Source: an uncultured Olsenella sp.
GTDB lineage: Bacteria; Actinomycetota; Coriobacteriia; Coriobacteriales; Atopobiaceae
DNA length: 15,423 nucleotides
Direction: 5' to 3'
NCBI GenBank assembly: GCA_947253595.1
Contig: CAMXZR010000033.1
Location: 1 to 15,423 of the forward strand
Shown: positions 7,242 to 14,981 of the stretch, in pieces
How the letters are laid out: each line of letters starts with the position of its first letter
Position numbering within the stretch: position 1 is the first letter of the stretch
Translations under genes and position numbers: made by a program
Notes under the pieces: generated by a model
The model's input: the letters and a program-made list of their open reading frames with translations, nothing else
Database searches by the model: none
Told to the model about the DNA's origin: nothing

Positions 7242-8054
7242 ATGAACGGAGCGCGCGAGGTGAGAGAAGAAAAGACGGTCGCGAGCGGGCAGTCTCGGGA
7301 CGAGGCCACCGCAGCCTCTGACGATGTCGTCTGGGACGGGGCGAGACAGGAGCTCGAGGACGCCATCGACGGCGTGAAGTCCGCCTCCCAGGCCTTCGTC
7401 TACGACGGGCAGGGGACGAACGAGGGACACAGCTCGGGCGAGCCCCTGAGGCGCGGCCTCGTCCTGGGGGACGATGACCCTCGCGACCTCGGCCTCGGCG
7501 AGTCCGTCATGAGCGAGGACACGGTCTGGCAGGGCCGCATCTTCGACGTGTCCAGGCTGCAGGTGAGGCTCCCCGACGGTCGTCCCGCCCTGCGCGACGT
7601 GGTGCGTCACCCTGGGGCCGTGGCGATAGTCGCCCTGACCGACGACGGCAGAATCTGTCTGGTGAGACAATACCGGACGGCGCTGGGTCGCGTCACGGTC
7701 GAGATTCCCGCAGGCAAGCTCGAGGCCGGCGAGGACCCCCTTGACTGCGCAGAGCGAGAGCTCCTGGAGGAGTCCGGCATGAGGGCCCGCGACATGGCAT
7801 TCCTCACCACCATCGCCTCCTCGGACGGCTTCACAGACGAGCTCATCCACATCTACATGGCAACCGGCCTCAGCTTCGATGCCTCGAACCCGGACGACGA
7901 CGAGTTCATCAACGTCGACCTGGTGGACCTCGGGGAGCTGGTGGACGCCGTGTTGGACGGCCGCATCGAGGATGCGAAGACGGTCGTGGGAGCCCTCATC
8001 TGCGACGCGGTGGCCCACCGCCTCGCCATGCGGCCCGAGGAGGACGCCGAGTAG
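7242..8054 (+). CDS. NUDIX hydrolase, ADP-ribose pyrophosphatase-like, with long N-terminal extension
   Basis: A 270-residue protein starting 7 nt after purD. A complete NUDIX box (G-x5-E-x7-REUxEExGU) lies at residues 158-180, with the metal-binding RELLEE at 172-177. The preceding context, VWQGRIFDV, LPDG, VVRHPGAVAIVAL and VRQYR, is typical of ADP-ribose pyrophosphatases (the NudF/YqkG group), which split ADP-ribose to AMP and ribose 5-phosphate. The catalytic part fits a protein starting at M90 (ATG 7509). The first ~89 residues are acidic, of low hydrophobicity and unlike anything I recognise. Their codons show the same GC-rich third positions as the rest, so they appear coding. The site before ATG 7242 is weak (CCAGG), and M90 has an even weaker one. 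Exact substrate is uncertain. Confidence 0.85.
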   Translation: MNGAREVREEKTVASGQSRDEATAASDDVVWDGARQELEDAIDGVKSASQAFVYDGQGTNEGHSSGEPLRRGLVLGDDDPRDLGLGESVMSEDTVWQGRIFDVSRLQVRLPDGRPALRDVVRHPGAVAIVALTDDGRICLVRQYRTALGRVTVEIPAGKLEAGEDPLDCAERELLEESGMRARDMAFLTTIASSDGFTDELIHIYMATGLSFDASNPDDDEFINVDLVDLGELVDAVLDGRIEDAKTVVGALICDAVAHRLAMRPEEDAE

Positions 8055-8066
8055 GGCGAGCTTGCC

Positions 8067-8072
8067 TATACT
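8067..8072 (+). promoter_or_regulatory. -10-like box before the membrane protein gene
   Basis: TATACT, 50 nt before the ATG at 8123 and 12 nt after the NUDIX stop. No TTGACA-like hexamer is found 17 nt upstream. It may give this gene its own transcript, separate from the purA operon. Confidence 0.4.
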
Positions 8073-8110
8073 TAGCTTGGTTGGCTCTGTTTGTTGGTGA
8101 TGCGAGCGGC

Positions 8111-8116
8111 AGGAGA
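8111..8116 (+). promoter_or_regulatory. Ribosome binding site fixing the start at 8123
   Basis: AGGAGA with the AGGAG core ending 7 nt before ATG 8123. The frame extends upstream to a TTG at 8081, but that codon has no such site. Confidence 0.7.
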
Positions 8117-8122
8117 CTCTCC

Positions 8123-9061
8123 ATGGCAAGGAAACGAGAAGGGGCGCGCATCCAGAGGGGTGCCCTCACGGCCGAACAAGCCGAGAGGCTCTTTGCCACC
8201 GTCGATGAGACGGGCCACACCAACGAGGAGACCGCCGCGCGCCAGAGGCGGCACCGCAAGGAGTTCGGACATGGAGTGGACGTCGACCCGCTCGCGGGCG
8301 TCGACCCCTCCGGCTCCAACGTCGAGAAGGTCATCACCCGCACTGCGGTCACCTTCGTCCTGGTCTTTCTCGCCATCGTCGTTGCCCTGCAGGTGATTGC
8401 CGGTTTGGTCCGCCGCGCCAGCACCGCCAACCTCGCGGAGAACGTCAACATCACCACCGTCGCCTCCGCGCTCAAGGGTGGCGTCGAGTGGGGCAACGGA
8501 TTCACGCAGTTCCCCGAGAAGTACTCCGTCCAAGAGGCGGACGAGAACACCCATCGCGTCGAGGTTACCGTCACCGACACCTCCTCCGAGGACGCCCTCG
8601 AGGCATTTGCAGGCTCGCAGATTCAGGCCACCGCCTTCTCGGTCAACGCCCTCCTCAACCCCAACATCGACACAGTGATTTATCGCGTCAACGTGCACGT
8701 GGACGCCAACGGCAAGTTTCAAACCTCCTCGCTCTTCGGCTTCCTTCAGCCCACGGGAGAGATCAAGACCCTCATGACCTTCATCTGGACGAAGTCCACC
8801 ACCGACACGGGGGTGCGATTCAACTGCACCATCACCGGCGTGGACAAGGCGATGCAGGAGGAGCTCAGGAAGAACGTGACCACGAGCTTCACGCCCTCCT
8901 CCATCCTGGGCGTCGTCCTGGGAGACGAGGGCAAGAGCACGACCGGAGAGACGGGCGAGAAGGACTCGGCCAAGTCCGATGCCAGCTCGGGCGAGAAGGC
9001 CGCCGCCACCTCCTCCTCCTCGAGCTCTGACGCCAAGGCGCAGGACAAGTCTGCCGCCTAG
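8123..9061 (+). CDS. Single-span membrane protein of unknown function
   Basis: A 312-residue protein I do not recognise. Residues 1-70 are basic and polar, including RQRRHRKE near 40-47. A single hydrophobic segment lies at about 73-95 (TRTAVTFVLVFLAIVVALQVIAG). About 180 residues of mixed, probably folded sequence follow. The last ~37 residues are a low-complexity tail of Gly, Glu, Lys, Ser and Ala with a run of six serines. Positive charges before the segment suggest the N-terminus inside and the large domain outside the cell. There is no lipobox, cleavage site or sortase motif. It may be transcribed from the box at 8067 and ends 21 nt before a strong terminator hairpin. Confidence 0.75.
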   Translation: MARKREGARIQRGALTAEQAERLFATVDETGHTNEETAARQRRHRKEFGHGVDVDPLAGVDPSGSNVEKVITRTAVTFVLVFLAIVVALQVIAGLVRRASTANLAENVNITTVASALKGGVEWGNGFTQFPEKYSVQEADENTHRVEVTVTDTSSEDALEAFAGSQIQATAFSVNALLNPNIDTVIYRVNVHVDANGKFQTSSLFGFLQPTGEIKTLMTFIWTKSTTDTGVRFNCTITGVDKAMQEELRKNVTTSFTPSSILGVVLGDEGKSTTGETGEKDSAKSDASSGEKAAATSSSSSSDAKAQDKSAA

Positions 9062-9082
9062 GTGCCTCTGCACTCAGAAACG

Positions 9083-9123
9083 GCCGGGAGGCCTGCGGAA
9101 CTCGAGTCCGCAGGCCTCCCGGC
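9083..9123. terminator. Perfect 17-bp hairpin between convergent genes
   Basis: GCCGGGAGGCCTGCGGA (9083-9099) pairs without mismatch with TCCGCAGGCCTCCCGGC (9107-9123), loop ACTCGAG. It lies 21 nt after the membrane protein stop and 21 nt past the end of the opposing kinase gene. It can serve both strands as a terminator. The T-tail is weak (ATTGCTTGGT), and on the other strand it is TTTCTGAGT. Confidence 0.8.
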
Positions 9124-9144
9124 ATTGCTTGGTGCCTTCCTCGT

Positions 9145-10020
9145 CTATCGCTCCAGGAGCGCGCAGACGTCACCCAGCACGGTCTCGAAGCTGACGCCCC
9201 TCACCTCGAAGTCGGGCTGGTCACGCGTGATTACCATCGCCCTGCGCACCAGTCCTCCCGCGAACTCCGCCGCCTCGAGCAGGGTCCTGCCGCACATGAT
9301 CGCGGCGAGGAGGCTCGAGGCATAGAGGTCGCCCGTCCCATGGAGCATGTAGGGGAGGAGCTCGCTCGCGACCTCGGTGACGGAAAGGTCGGCTCCACAG
9401 ACGTAGTTGCGGATGAGACCGTCTCCACGGATGACTCCCTTGAGGACGACGGCCTTGGCGCCCATGCCCACCAGCGCCTCGAGGTTCTGCCTCACGAAGT
9501 CGCCAGAGACATCATGTCCCCGGTAGGGAATGCCGGTGAGGATCGAAGCCTCGGTAAGGTTGGGGGTCAGGAGGTCGGATCCTTCGACGAGCGCCTTCAT
9601 GGCGTCGCACATCTCGTCGGTGTAGGTGGCGTACTTGACGCCCTCGTCGCCCATGACGGGGTCGACGATGCGCAAGGCCTGGGGATGTTCGCGATACAGG
9701 CGCTGGATGGCCCCCACTTGGACGGCAGAGCCAAGGAATCCGGAGTACACGGCGTCGACCCCCACGCCCTCCTCCGCCCAGGCGTCGAGGTAGGACTCGA
9801 GCATGTCGGTCGTGTCGTGCATGTGGAAGACGGGGAACTTGGTGTGGGCCGAGAAGAGCGAGGTGGGCACGGGGCACACGTCGCAGCCGGCGGCGGAGAG
9901 CACGGGAATCGCCACGCCTAGCGAGCACTTGCCGTAGCCGCAGAGGTCGTGTACGGCTGCCACGCGGGGGATGTAGCTCCCCTCGCGCCGGTACAGCCTG
10001 AGTTCGCTTGCCTTGGTCAT
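9145..10020 (-). CDS. Pyridoxal/pyridoxamine kinase-like protein (PfkB/ribokinase superfamily)
   Basis: A 291-residue protein on the minus strand. AAVHDLCGYGKCSLGVAIPV (21-40) and PTSLFSAHTKFPVF match the substrate-binding N-terminus of the PdxK/PdxY group. VDPVMGDEG is the conserved nucleotide and metal region, LTPNLTEASILTG follows, and HGTGDLYAS (from H227) is the GTGD anion-hole motif with catalytic D231. Such enzymes phosphorylate vitamin B6 vitamers with ATP to feed pyridoxal phosphate. Related enzymes phosphorylate HMP, so the substrate is not certain. AAAGGA (reading the minus strand, 10028-10033) precedes the ATG at good spacing. It stands alone, divergent from purE and convergent with the membrane protein. 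Confidence 0.88.
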   Translation of the reverse strand: MTKASELRLYRREGSYIPRVAAVHDLCGYGKCSLGVAIPVLSAAGCDVCPVPTSLFSAHTKFPVFHMHDTTDMLESYLDAWAEEGVGVDAVYSGFLGSAVQVGAIQRLYREHPQALRIVDPVMGDEGVKYATYTDEMCDAMKALVEGSDLLTPNLTEASILTGIPYRGHDVSGDFVRQNLEALVGMGAKAVVLKGVIRGDGLIRNYVCGADLSVTEVASELLPYMLHGTGDLYASSLLAAIMCGRTLLEAAEFAGGLVRRAMVITRDQPDFEVRGVSFETVLGDVCALLER

Positions 10021-10144
10021 GATGGGTTCCTTTCACATGGACTGATGGACCGATGCTGCAGGACACGATAGACCATCGGCGACTGACGAACACCGTGGTT
10101 GTTGCCGGCATGTGCGCACTGAGGAGGGTCTCGCCCCGCAAACG

Positions 10145-10150
10145 TATACT
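10145..10150 (+). promoter_or_regulatory. purE promoter -10 box
   Basis: TATACT, 41 nt before the purE ATG at 10192. As at purA, no TTGACA-like box lies 17 nt upstream (10122-10127 is AGGAGG). It shares the pattern CCCGCNNNCGTATAMT with the purA promoter (10135-10150 here, 3632-3647 there). Confidence 0.5.
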
Positions 10151-10181
10151 GGGAGGGCACATCCGCGGTCATGCAGACGAG

Positions 10182-10187
10182 AGGAGA
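10182..10187 (+). promoter_or_regulatory. Ribosome binding site deciding the purE start
   Basis: AGGAGA lies 4 nt before ATG 10192. An in-frame ATG at 10171 lies only about 20 nt after the -10 box and has no well-placed site, so 10192 is preferred. Confidence 0.7.
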
Positions 10188-10191
10188 CCTC

Positions 10192-10662
10192 ATGCCAGAC
10201 GAGCAGCGCACGCCCTTGGTGGGGATCATCATGGGCTCGAAGTCGGACCTTCCGGCCATGGAGGCCTGCACCAGGCAGCTCGAGGAGTTCGGCGTGCCCT
10301 ACGAACTTGTGGTCGCCTCGGCGCACCGCGCGCCGGCCAAGGTTCACGAGTGGGCGTCTACTGCGGCGGACCGAGGCATCAAGGTGATCGTCGCCGCGGC
10401 GGGCAAGGCCGCCCACCTGGGCGGCGTCGTTGCCGCCTACACACCTCTGCCTGTCGTAGGCGTACCCATGAAGACGAACGATCTGGGGGGGATGGACTCA
10501 CTCCTTTCCATGGTCCAGATGCCCTCCGGCGTGCCTGTGGCCTGCGTGGCCATAGGAGGGTCCAAGAACGCCGCGGTCTACGCGACACAGATCCTGGGCA
10601 CCTCCATGCCTGAGTATGCGGACAAGATCGTTGAGTTCAAGCGGCAGATGGCAGAGGCCTAG
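10192..10662 (+). CDS. purE: N5-carboxyaminoimidazole ribonucleotide mutase (PurE)
   Basis: A 156-residue protein of normal PurE size. GIIMGSKSDLPAM (11-23) is the phosphate-binding loop. SAHRAP (43-48) with H45 is the class I (bacterial) active-site signature, and DSLLSMVQMPSGVPVACVAI with KNAA is the C-terminal block. Class I PurE moves the carboxyl of N5-CAIR, made by PurK, to give CAIR. No purK is in the window. The usual AGGAAHLPG segment reads AAGKAAHLGG (69-78), so the Pro before Gly is missing. This could be a lineage variant. It is the first gene of the purE-srtB-purF-purM-purN series; the gap to the sortase is 27 nt. Confidence 0.95.
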   Translation: MPDEQRTPLVGIIMGSKSDLPAMEACTRQLEEFGVPYELVVASAHRAPAKVHEWASTAADRGIKVIVAAAGKAAHLGGVVAAYTPLPVVGVPMKTNDLGGMDSLLSMVQMPSGVPVACVAIGGSKNAAVYATQILGTSMPEYADKIVEFKRQMAEA

Positions 10663-10689
10663 TCCCGCCGCGAGACGAGAGGGAAGCGC

Positions 10690-11646
10690 ATGCCCACAGG
10701 GAAGCACATGAGAGGGGCCGTGACCCGATACGGGAAAGGCGGCTCGGGGCGTCGAGCGGTCGCACCCCTTCCGGCCAATCCATCCATCGAGCGTGATCCG
10801 GCCGACCCAGAGAGGCGCGCCCTTAGGGGAGAGTCCGCGCGCGTGCGGGGTTCCGGGAGGCGCAGGCTGTTCGTCTCAAACGTCCTCCTGGCGCTGGGCG
10901 TCGTTCTCCTTCTGGTGGCGGGTGGCCTCTGGGGCTACTCGCGCTGGCAGTACCACGAGCAGGACGTGGCCAACAGCAGGCTCGCCTCGTTCGCGAGCGT
11001 GAGCGACGCGAGCACCTCCTCCGACGACGGTAGTGCCAAGGCCCCGGTCGATGTCGACTGGAAGGGCCTCAAGGAGGTCAACGCGGACGTCGTGGGGTGG
11101 GTCTACGTGCCCGACACGGTAGTAAACTATCCCGTCTACCAGGGAACGGACAACGATTACTACCTGCACCACACTGCAGAGGGCCAGTATACCCTGGGCG
11201 GTCAGGTCTTCATGGACTACGAGAACACGGCCCCCGGCCTCGTCGACGGCCAGACGGTGATCTATGGGCACCACCTGATCAGCGGACAGATGTTCTATCC
11301 GCTCTTCCTCCTCAAGGACCAGGAGGTCTTCGATGCTACGCCGACCATTTGGTACCTCACCGAGCAGCGGAGCTACGAGCTCGAGCCGCTCTTCGTCTAC
11401 TACACCCAGCCAGAGGACGGATCGGCCCGTACGACTCGGTTCGAGTCGGACGAGCGGCTGAGGTCCTACCTCGCCGAGCGCCTGCCCAGGGCAGTGGCCA
11501 GCCGCTCTGACGCAGCGAAGATAATTTCCGGCGTGCAACACGTCATGACCATGTCGACCTGCAACTACTACGATGGCTATGGCCGGTCGCTTCTGGTGTG
11601 CGTTCCCAAGGCGGAGGCAGCGGCGGTCCTCGCCGCCGCGCGGTAG
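10690..11646 (+). CDS. srtB: Class B-type sortase (cysteine transpeptidase)
   Basis: A 318-residue protein with a basic 58-residue cytoplasmic N-terminus, one membrane anchor at about 60-81 and an extracellular catalytic domain. The class B-like order is VDWKGLKEVNADVVGWVYVP, NYPVYQGTDNDYYL, GGQVFMDY and IYGHHLISGQMFYPL, with catalytic H194. The Cys motif MSTC has C291, and GRSLLVC has R299. The triad His, Cys and Arg is complete. Sortases cut a C-terminal sorting signal and attach the protein to the cell wall or to pilin. No substrate with a sorting signal lies in the window. GAGAGGGAAG (10677-10686) precedes the ATG. Its place between purE and purF suggests co-transcription by location, with no evident role in purine synthesis. 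Confidence 0.93.
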   Translation: MPTGKHMRGAVTRYGKGGSGRRAVAPLPANPSIERDPADPERRALRGESARVRGSGRRRLFVSNVLLALGVVLLLVAGGLWGYSRWQYHEQDVANSRLASFASVSDASTSSDDGSAKAPVDVDWKGLKEVNADVVGWVYVPDTVVNYPVYQGTDNDYYLHHTAEGQYTLGGQVFMDYENTAPGLVDGQTVIYGHHLISGQMFYPLFLLKDQEVFDATPTIWYLTEQRSYELEPLFVYYTQPEDGSARTTRFESDERLRSYLAERLPRAVASRSDAAKIISGVQHVMTMSTCNYYDGYGRSLLVCVPKAEAAAVLAAAR

Positions 11647-11678
11647 CCGACACGACTTCGTTGCGAGGAGATCGTCCA

Positions 11679-13157
11679 GTGAGAGAGACGCCCCAGACCG
11701 CTTTTGACCTAGAGGCCCTGGGAGAGGGGGACTCGCTCCACGAGGAGTGCGGCGTCTTCGGCGTCTGGGCCCCCGCGCGCGACGTGTCGCGCATCACCTA
11801 CTTTGCCCTCCGAGCCCTGCAGCACCGCGGACAGGAGTCTGCGGGCATCGCCGTCGGCGACGGCAGCACGGTGCTGGTGCGCAAGGACCTCGGCCTAGTG
11901 GACGCCGTCTTCACCGACGCGGACATATCCGCCATGCGCGGCAAGGTTGCCATAGGCCACGTGCGCTACGGCACTTCCGGTGCGCGCAGCTGGGAGGCCG
12001 CGCAGCCGCACCTCTCCACCATCAGCGAGGTGATCATCGCCCTCGCCCACAACGGAACCCTCGTGAACTCGGACGGCCTCAGGGCGAGCCTGGTCGAGCT
12101 GGGGGTGCCCTTCCGCTCCAACACCGACTCCGAGGTCGCCGCCAAGCTCATTGGCCACTACACCAAGGAGACGAGCCACCTCCGCCAGGGCATCGCAAAG
12201 GCCATGGGCATGATCGAGGGCGGCTACGCCATGACGCTGGTGCGCGAGAACGCGCTCTATGCCTTCCGCGATCCCAACGGCATACGCCCACTGGTTCTGG
12301 GGCGCCTGGGGGACGATGGCTGGGTCGTCGCCTCCGAGACCTGTGCCCTGGACATCATTGGCGCCAGCTACGCGCGCGAGGTCGAGCCCGGAGAGATCAT
12401 CCGCATCTCAGATGACGGGCTGGTGAGCGAGATGGGCGTACCCGCCCGCGCGCCGGCCAGCTGCATTTTCGAGGAGGTCTACTTCTCGCGCCCGGACTCG
12501 GTGGTCAGGGGCAAGTCGGTCTACTCCATGAGGTTCGACATGGGACGCCAGCTCGCCCGCGAGGCACCGGCCGACGCGGACCTGATCATTGGCGTGCCCG
12601 ACAGCGGCCTGCCGCCTGCCGAGGGATTCGCGCGCGAGATGGGCGTACCCTTCGGCGAGGGCTTCGTGAAGAACCGCTACGTGGCACGCACCTTCATCCA
12701 GCCCACCCAGGAGCAGCGCAGCCTTGGCGTCCGCCTGAAGCTCAACGCCCTGCGCGACAACGTGGCCGGGAAGCGCGTTGTCATGGTGGACGACTCCATC
12801 GTCCGCGGCACCACCTCCAAGCAGATCGTCCAGATGCTGCGCGACGCAGGTGCCCTCGAGGTCCACGTGCGCATCAATTGCCCCGAGGTGAGGTGGCCCT
12901 GCTTCTACGGCATCGACACCGACGTACAGACCCAGCTCATCTCGGCAAGCAAGGGGGTCGAGCAGGTGAGGGAGTTCATAGGCGCCGACAGCCTGGCGTT
13001 CCTCTCGCTCGCGGGACTCAGGCAGTGCGTGCCCCCCACCGGCTGGTGCTGTGCCTGCTATGACGGCTGGTATCCGGTGAGGATTCCCGAGAGCTTCGCC
13101 CAGGGCAAGTTCATCGAGGGCTACGAGCCAGGGGGGCCCGAGGAGCAGCGTCCGTGA
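11679..13157 (+). CDS. purF: Amidophosphoribosyltransferase
   Basis: A 492-residue protein. It moves the glutamine amide to PRPP, giving phosphoribosylamine, the committing step of purine synthesis. The start is GTG 11679 with GAGGAG (11665-11670) 8 nt before it; an earlier in-frame ATG at 11598 would lie deep in the sortase gene. ECGVFGVW puts the expected catalytic N-terminal Cys at C24, so a 23-residue propeptide must be removed. The glutaminase domain has LQHRGQESAG, GHVRYGTSG and AHNGTLVN. The PRPP motif VVMVDDSIVRGTT is at 367-379. C262, C408, C457 and C460 match the 4Fe-4S ligands of the Bacillus-type enzyme, so it is oxygen sensitive and the self-processed class. It lies 32 nt after the sortase. 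Confidence 0.98.
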   Translation: MRETPQTAFDLEALGEGDSLHEECGVFGVWAPARDVSRITYFALRALQHRGQESAGIAVGDGSTVLVRKDLGLVDAVFTDADISAMRGKVAIGHVRYGTSGARSWEAAQPHLSTISEVIIALAHNGTLVNSDGLRASLVELGVPFRSNTDSEVAAKLIGHYTKETSHLRQGIAKAMGMIEGGYAMTLVRENALYAFRDPNGIRPLVLGRLGDDGWVVASETCALDIIGASYAREVEPGEIIRISDDGLVSEMGVPARAPASCIFEEVYFSRPDSVVRGKSVYSMRFDMGRQLAREAPADADLIIGVPDSGLPPAEGFAREMGVPFGEGFVKNRYVARTFIQPTQEQRSLGVRLKLNALRDNVAGKRVVMVDDSIVRGTTSKQIVQMLRDAGALEVHVRINCPEVRWPCFYGIDTDVQTQLISASKGVEQVREFIGADSLAFLSLAGLRQCVPPTGWCCACYDGWYPVRIPESFAQGKFIEGYEPGGPEEQRP

Positions 13158-13227
13158 CGGCTGCCCCTGCGGCGGCATCCCCGGCATGGCACGAGCGCCG
13201 ACGAGAAGACCCAAGAGAGGGGAAGCA

Positions 13228-14301
13228 ATGGAGAAGGCTCAGACGAAGCACGTGAGCTACGCCGACGCCGGCGTGGACGTGGACGAGGGCGCTCGCGCCG
13301 TCGACGCCATCAAGGAGATGGTGGCGTCCACCAGCAGGCCCGAGGTCATCGGTGGGTTGGGTGGCTTTGGCTCCTGCTTCTCCATGGCGTCCTTCAAGGA
13401 CATGGAGGACCCCATCCTGGTCTCGGGTACCGACGGCGTGGGAACCAAGCTCGCGATCGCACAGCTCCTTGGACGCCATGACAGCGTGGGGCAGGACCTC
13501 GTCGCCATGTGCGTGGACGACGTGGTGCCCATCGGCGCGGAACCCCTCTTCTTCCTCGACTACATCGCCATAGGGAAGCTGCGCAGGGAGCACGTGGCGC
13601 AGGTGGTAGGCGGCATCGCGGAAGGATGCCGCATGAGCGGCTGTGCCCTCGTGGGCGGCGAGATGGCCGAGCATCCGGGCGTCATGGCCCCCGACGACTA
13701 CGACCTCGCGGGTTTCGTCGTGGGCGTCGTGGACCGCCCCAAGATGATTGGTCCCGACAAGGTGCGCGTGGGTGACGTGATTCTGGGACTTCCCAGCTCG
13801 GGCATCCACTCCAACGGCTACTCCCTGGTTCGCAGGGTTGCCATCGAGGGCAAGAGTATCGAGGAGCTGGAGGCTCCGCTCAAGGAGCTGGGCGGCGAGT
13901 CCCTGGCGGACGCGGTCATGCGACCCACCACCATCTATGCGGGGGCGCTGGTCAAGGCCCTCAAGGCAGGGACTCCCATCCATGCCATGGCGCACATCAC
14001 GGGCGGCGGCATCACCGAGAACCTCAACCGCGCGCTGCCTGCGAACATCGACGCGTCCGTCGACCGCGGCGGCGAGGGCAGGCCCTCCTGGGACGTCCCG
14101 CCCGTGATCGACTACTGCGTGCGCGCGGCGGGGCTTACCCAGGACGAGGCCTACAGGACCTTCAACATGGGTGTCGGCATGAGCCTGATCGTTGCTTCTG
14201 AAGATGTGGCAAAGGTGCGCGCCGCCCTAGCCTACCAGGGGCTCGAGTCGTTCGTGATGGGCGAGTGCGTGCCGGGTGAGGGAAGGGTGACCTACCGATG
14301 A
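13228..14301 (+). CDS. purM: Phosphoribosylformylglycinamidine cyclo-ligase (AIR synthetase)
   Basis: A 357-residue protein that closes the imidazole ring of FGAM with ATP to give AIR, step 5 of the pathway. Signature segments are SYADAGVDVDEG (10-21), GGFGSCFSM, GTDGVGTKL (67-75, ATP-binding), DLVAMCVDDVVPIGAEPLFFLDYIA, LVGGEMAEHPG and GLPSSGIHSNGYSLVR, then HITGGGITENLNRALP. ATG 13228 is chosen because GAGAGGGG (13214-13221) precedes it and the conserved start follows at once; an in-frame ATG at 13186 lacks a site and would add a basic stretch. Its stop overlaps the purN start (ATGA at 14298-14301), so the two are translationally coupled. The gap after purF is 70 nt. Confidence 0.97.
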   Translation: MEKAQTKHVSYADAGVDVDEGARAVDAIKEMVASTSRPEVIGGLGGFGSCFSMASFKDMEDPILVSGTDGVGTKLAIAQLLGRHDSVGQDLVAMCVDDVVPIGAEPLFFLDYIAIGKLRREHVAQVVGGIAEGCRMSGCALVGGEMAEHPGVMAPDDYDLAGFVVGVVDRPKMIGPDKVRVGDVILGLPSSGIHSNGYSLVRRVAIEGKSIEELEAPLKELGGESLADAVMRPTTIYAGALVKALKAGTPIHAMAHITGGGITENLNRALPANIDASVDRGGEGRPSWDVPPVIDYCVRAAGLTQDEAYRTFNMGVGMSLIVASEDVAKVRAALAYQGLESFVMGECVPGEGRVTYR

Positions 14302-14981
14302 GCGACGGACTCACGCTTTCTGCCCCCGAGCTCCCGAGCCTTCCCATGGCGTACGAGGGACGTCCCCTTCGCCTGGGAGTGCTCGTCTCCGGTTCGGGGA
14401 CCAACCTCCAGGCGATCATCGACCGCATTGCCGACGGGACGATCGACGCCACCATCGAGCTCGTGGTCTCCTCTCGCCCAGGAGCCCTGGGGCTCAAGAG
14501 GGCGGAGGCGGCGGGAATCCAGACCCTGAGCCTCTCGAAGGAGATCTATGACGACCCCCTGACGGCAGACGAGGTCATTGCCTGCGAGCTGCGCCGTCGT
14601 GACGTTGACTATGTTGTCATGGCGGGCTACATGAGGATGGTCCACTACCCCATACTGCGGACGTTTCCGTCCAGGGTCATCAACATCCATCCCGCTCTCC
14701 TGCCCAGCTTCAAGGGAGCCCGCGCAATCCAGGACGCCTTTGACGCCGGGGTGAAGGTGACCGGCGTCACGGTGCACTTCGCCGACGAGCGTTACGACTG
14801 CGGGCCCATAGTGGCCCAGCGCGCACTTGCGGTCGAGGAGGGCTGGAGCGCGGAAGAGCTGGAGGCGCACATCCACCAGATCGAGCACGTGCTGTATCCC
14901 GAGGTCATCCAGGCGCTGGCCGAGGGTCGCGTGAGCCTGGGCGGGAATGGACGTCGCGTCCACGTTCGTCCCCGCCCATAG
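14298..14981 (+). CDS. purN: Phosphoribosylglycinamide formyltransferase
   Basis: A 227-residue protein that transfers formyl from 10-formyltetrahydrofolate to GAR, step 3 of the pathway. LGVLVSGSGTNLQAII is the GAR-binding loop (starting near residue 26). INIHPALLPSFKG carries the catalytic N129 and H131, and GVTVHFADERYDCGPIV carries D167, which keeps the Asn-x-His...Asp spacing of known PurN enzymes. The first ~24 residues (MSDGLTLSAPELPSLPMAYE) extend beyond the usual start. A later Met at residue 17 could serve instead, but the ATGA overlap with purM favours 14298. It is the last gene of the series. Confidence 0.97.
   Translation: MSDGLTLSAPELPSLPMAYEGRPLRLGVLVSGSGTNLQAIIDRIADGTIDATIELVVSSRPGALGLKRAEAAGIQTLSLSKEIYDDPLTADEVIACELRRRDVDYVVMAGYMRMVHYPILRTFPSRVINIHPALLPSFKGARAIQDAFDAGVKVTGVTVHFADERYDCGPIVAQRALAVEEGWSAEELEAHIHQIEHVLYPEVIQALAEGRVSLGGNGRRVHVRPRP

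Larger units (their letters stand above)
10021..10191. promoter_or_regulatory. Divergent control region between kinase and purE
   Basis: 171 nt separate the two start codons. It carries the kinase ribosome binding site (10028-10034, minus strand), an inverted repeat CCGATG-N18-CATCGG (10050-10055 and 10074-10079), and the purE -10 box. I see no clear minus-strand promoter. The inverted repeat is short and could be chance. Confidence 0.4.

Noticed and set aside
11598..11678. Longer purF start at ATG 11598
   Set aside because: It would overlap the sortase gene by 49 nt and extend the propeptide to 50 residues. GTG 11679 has a proper GAGGAG site.
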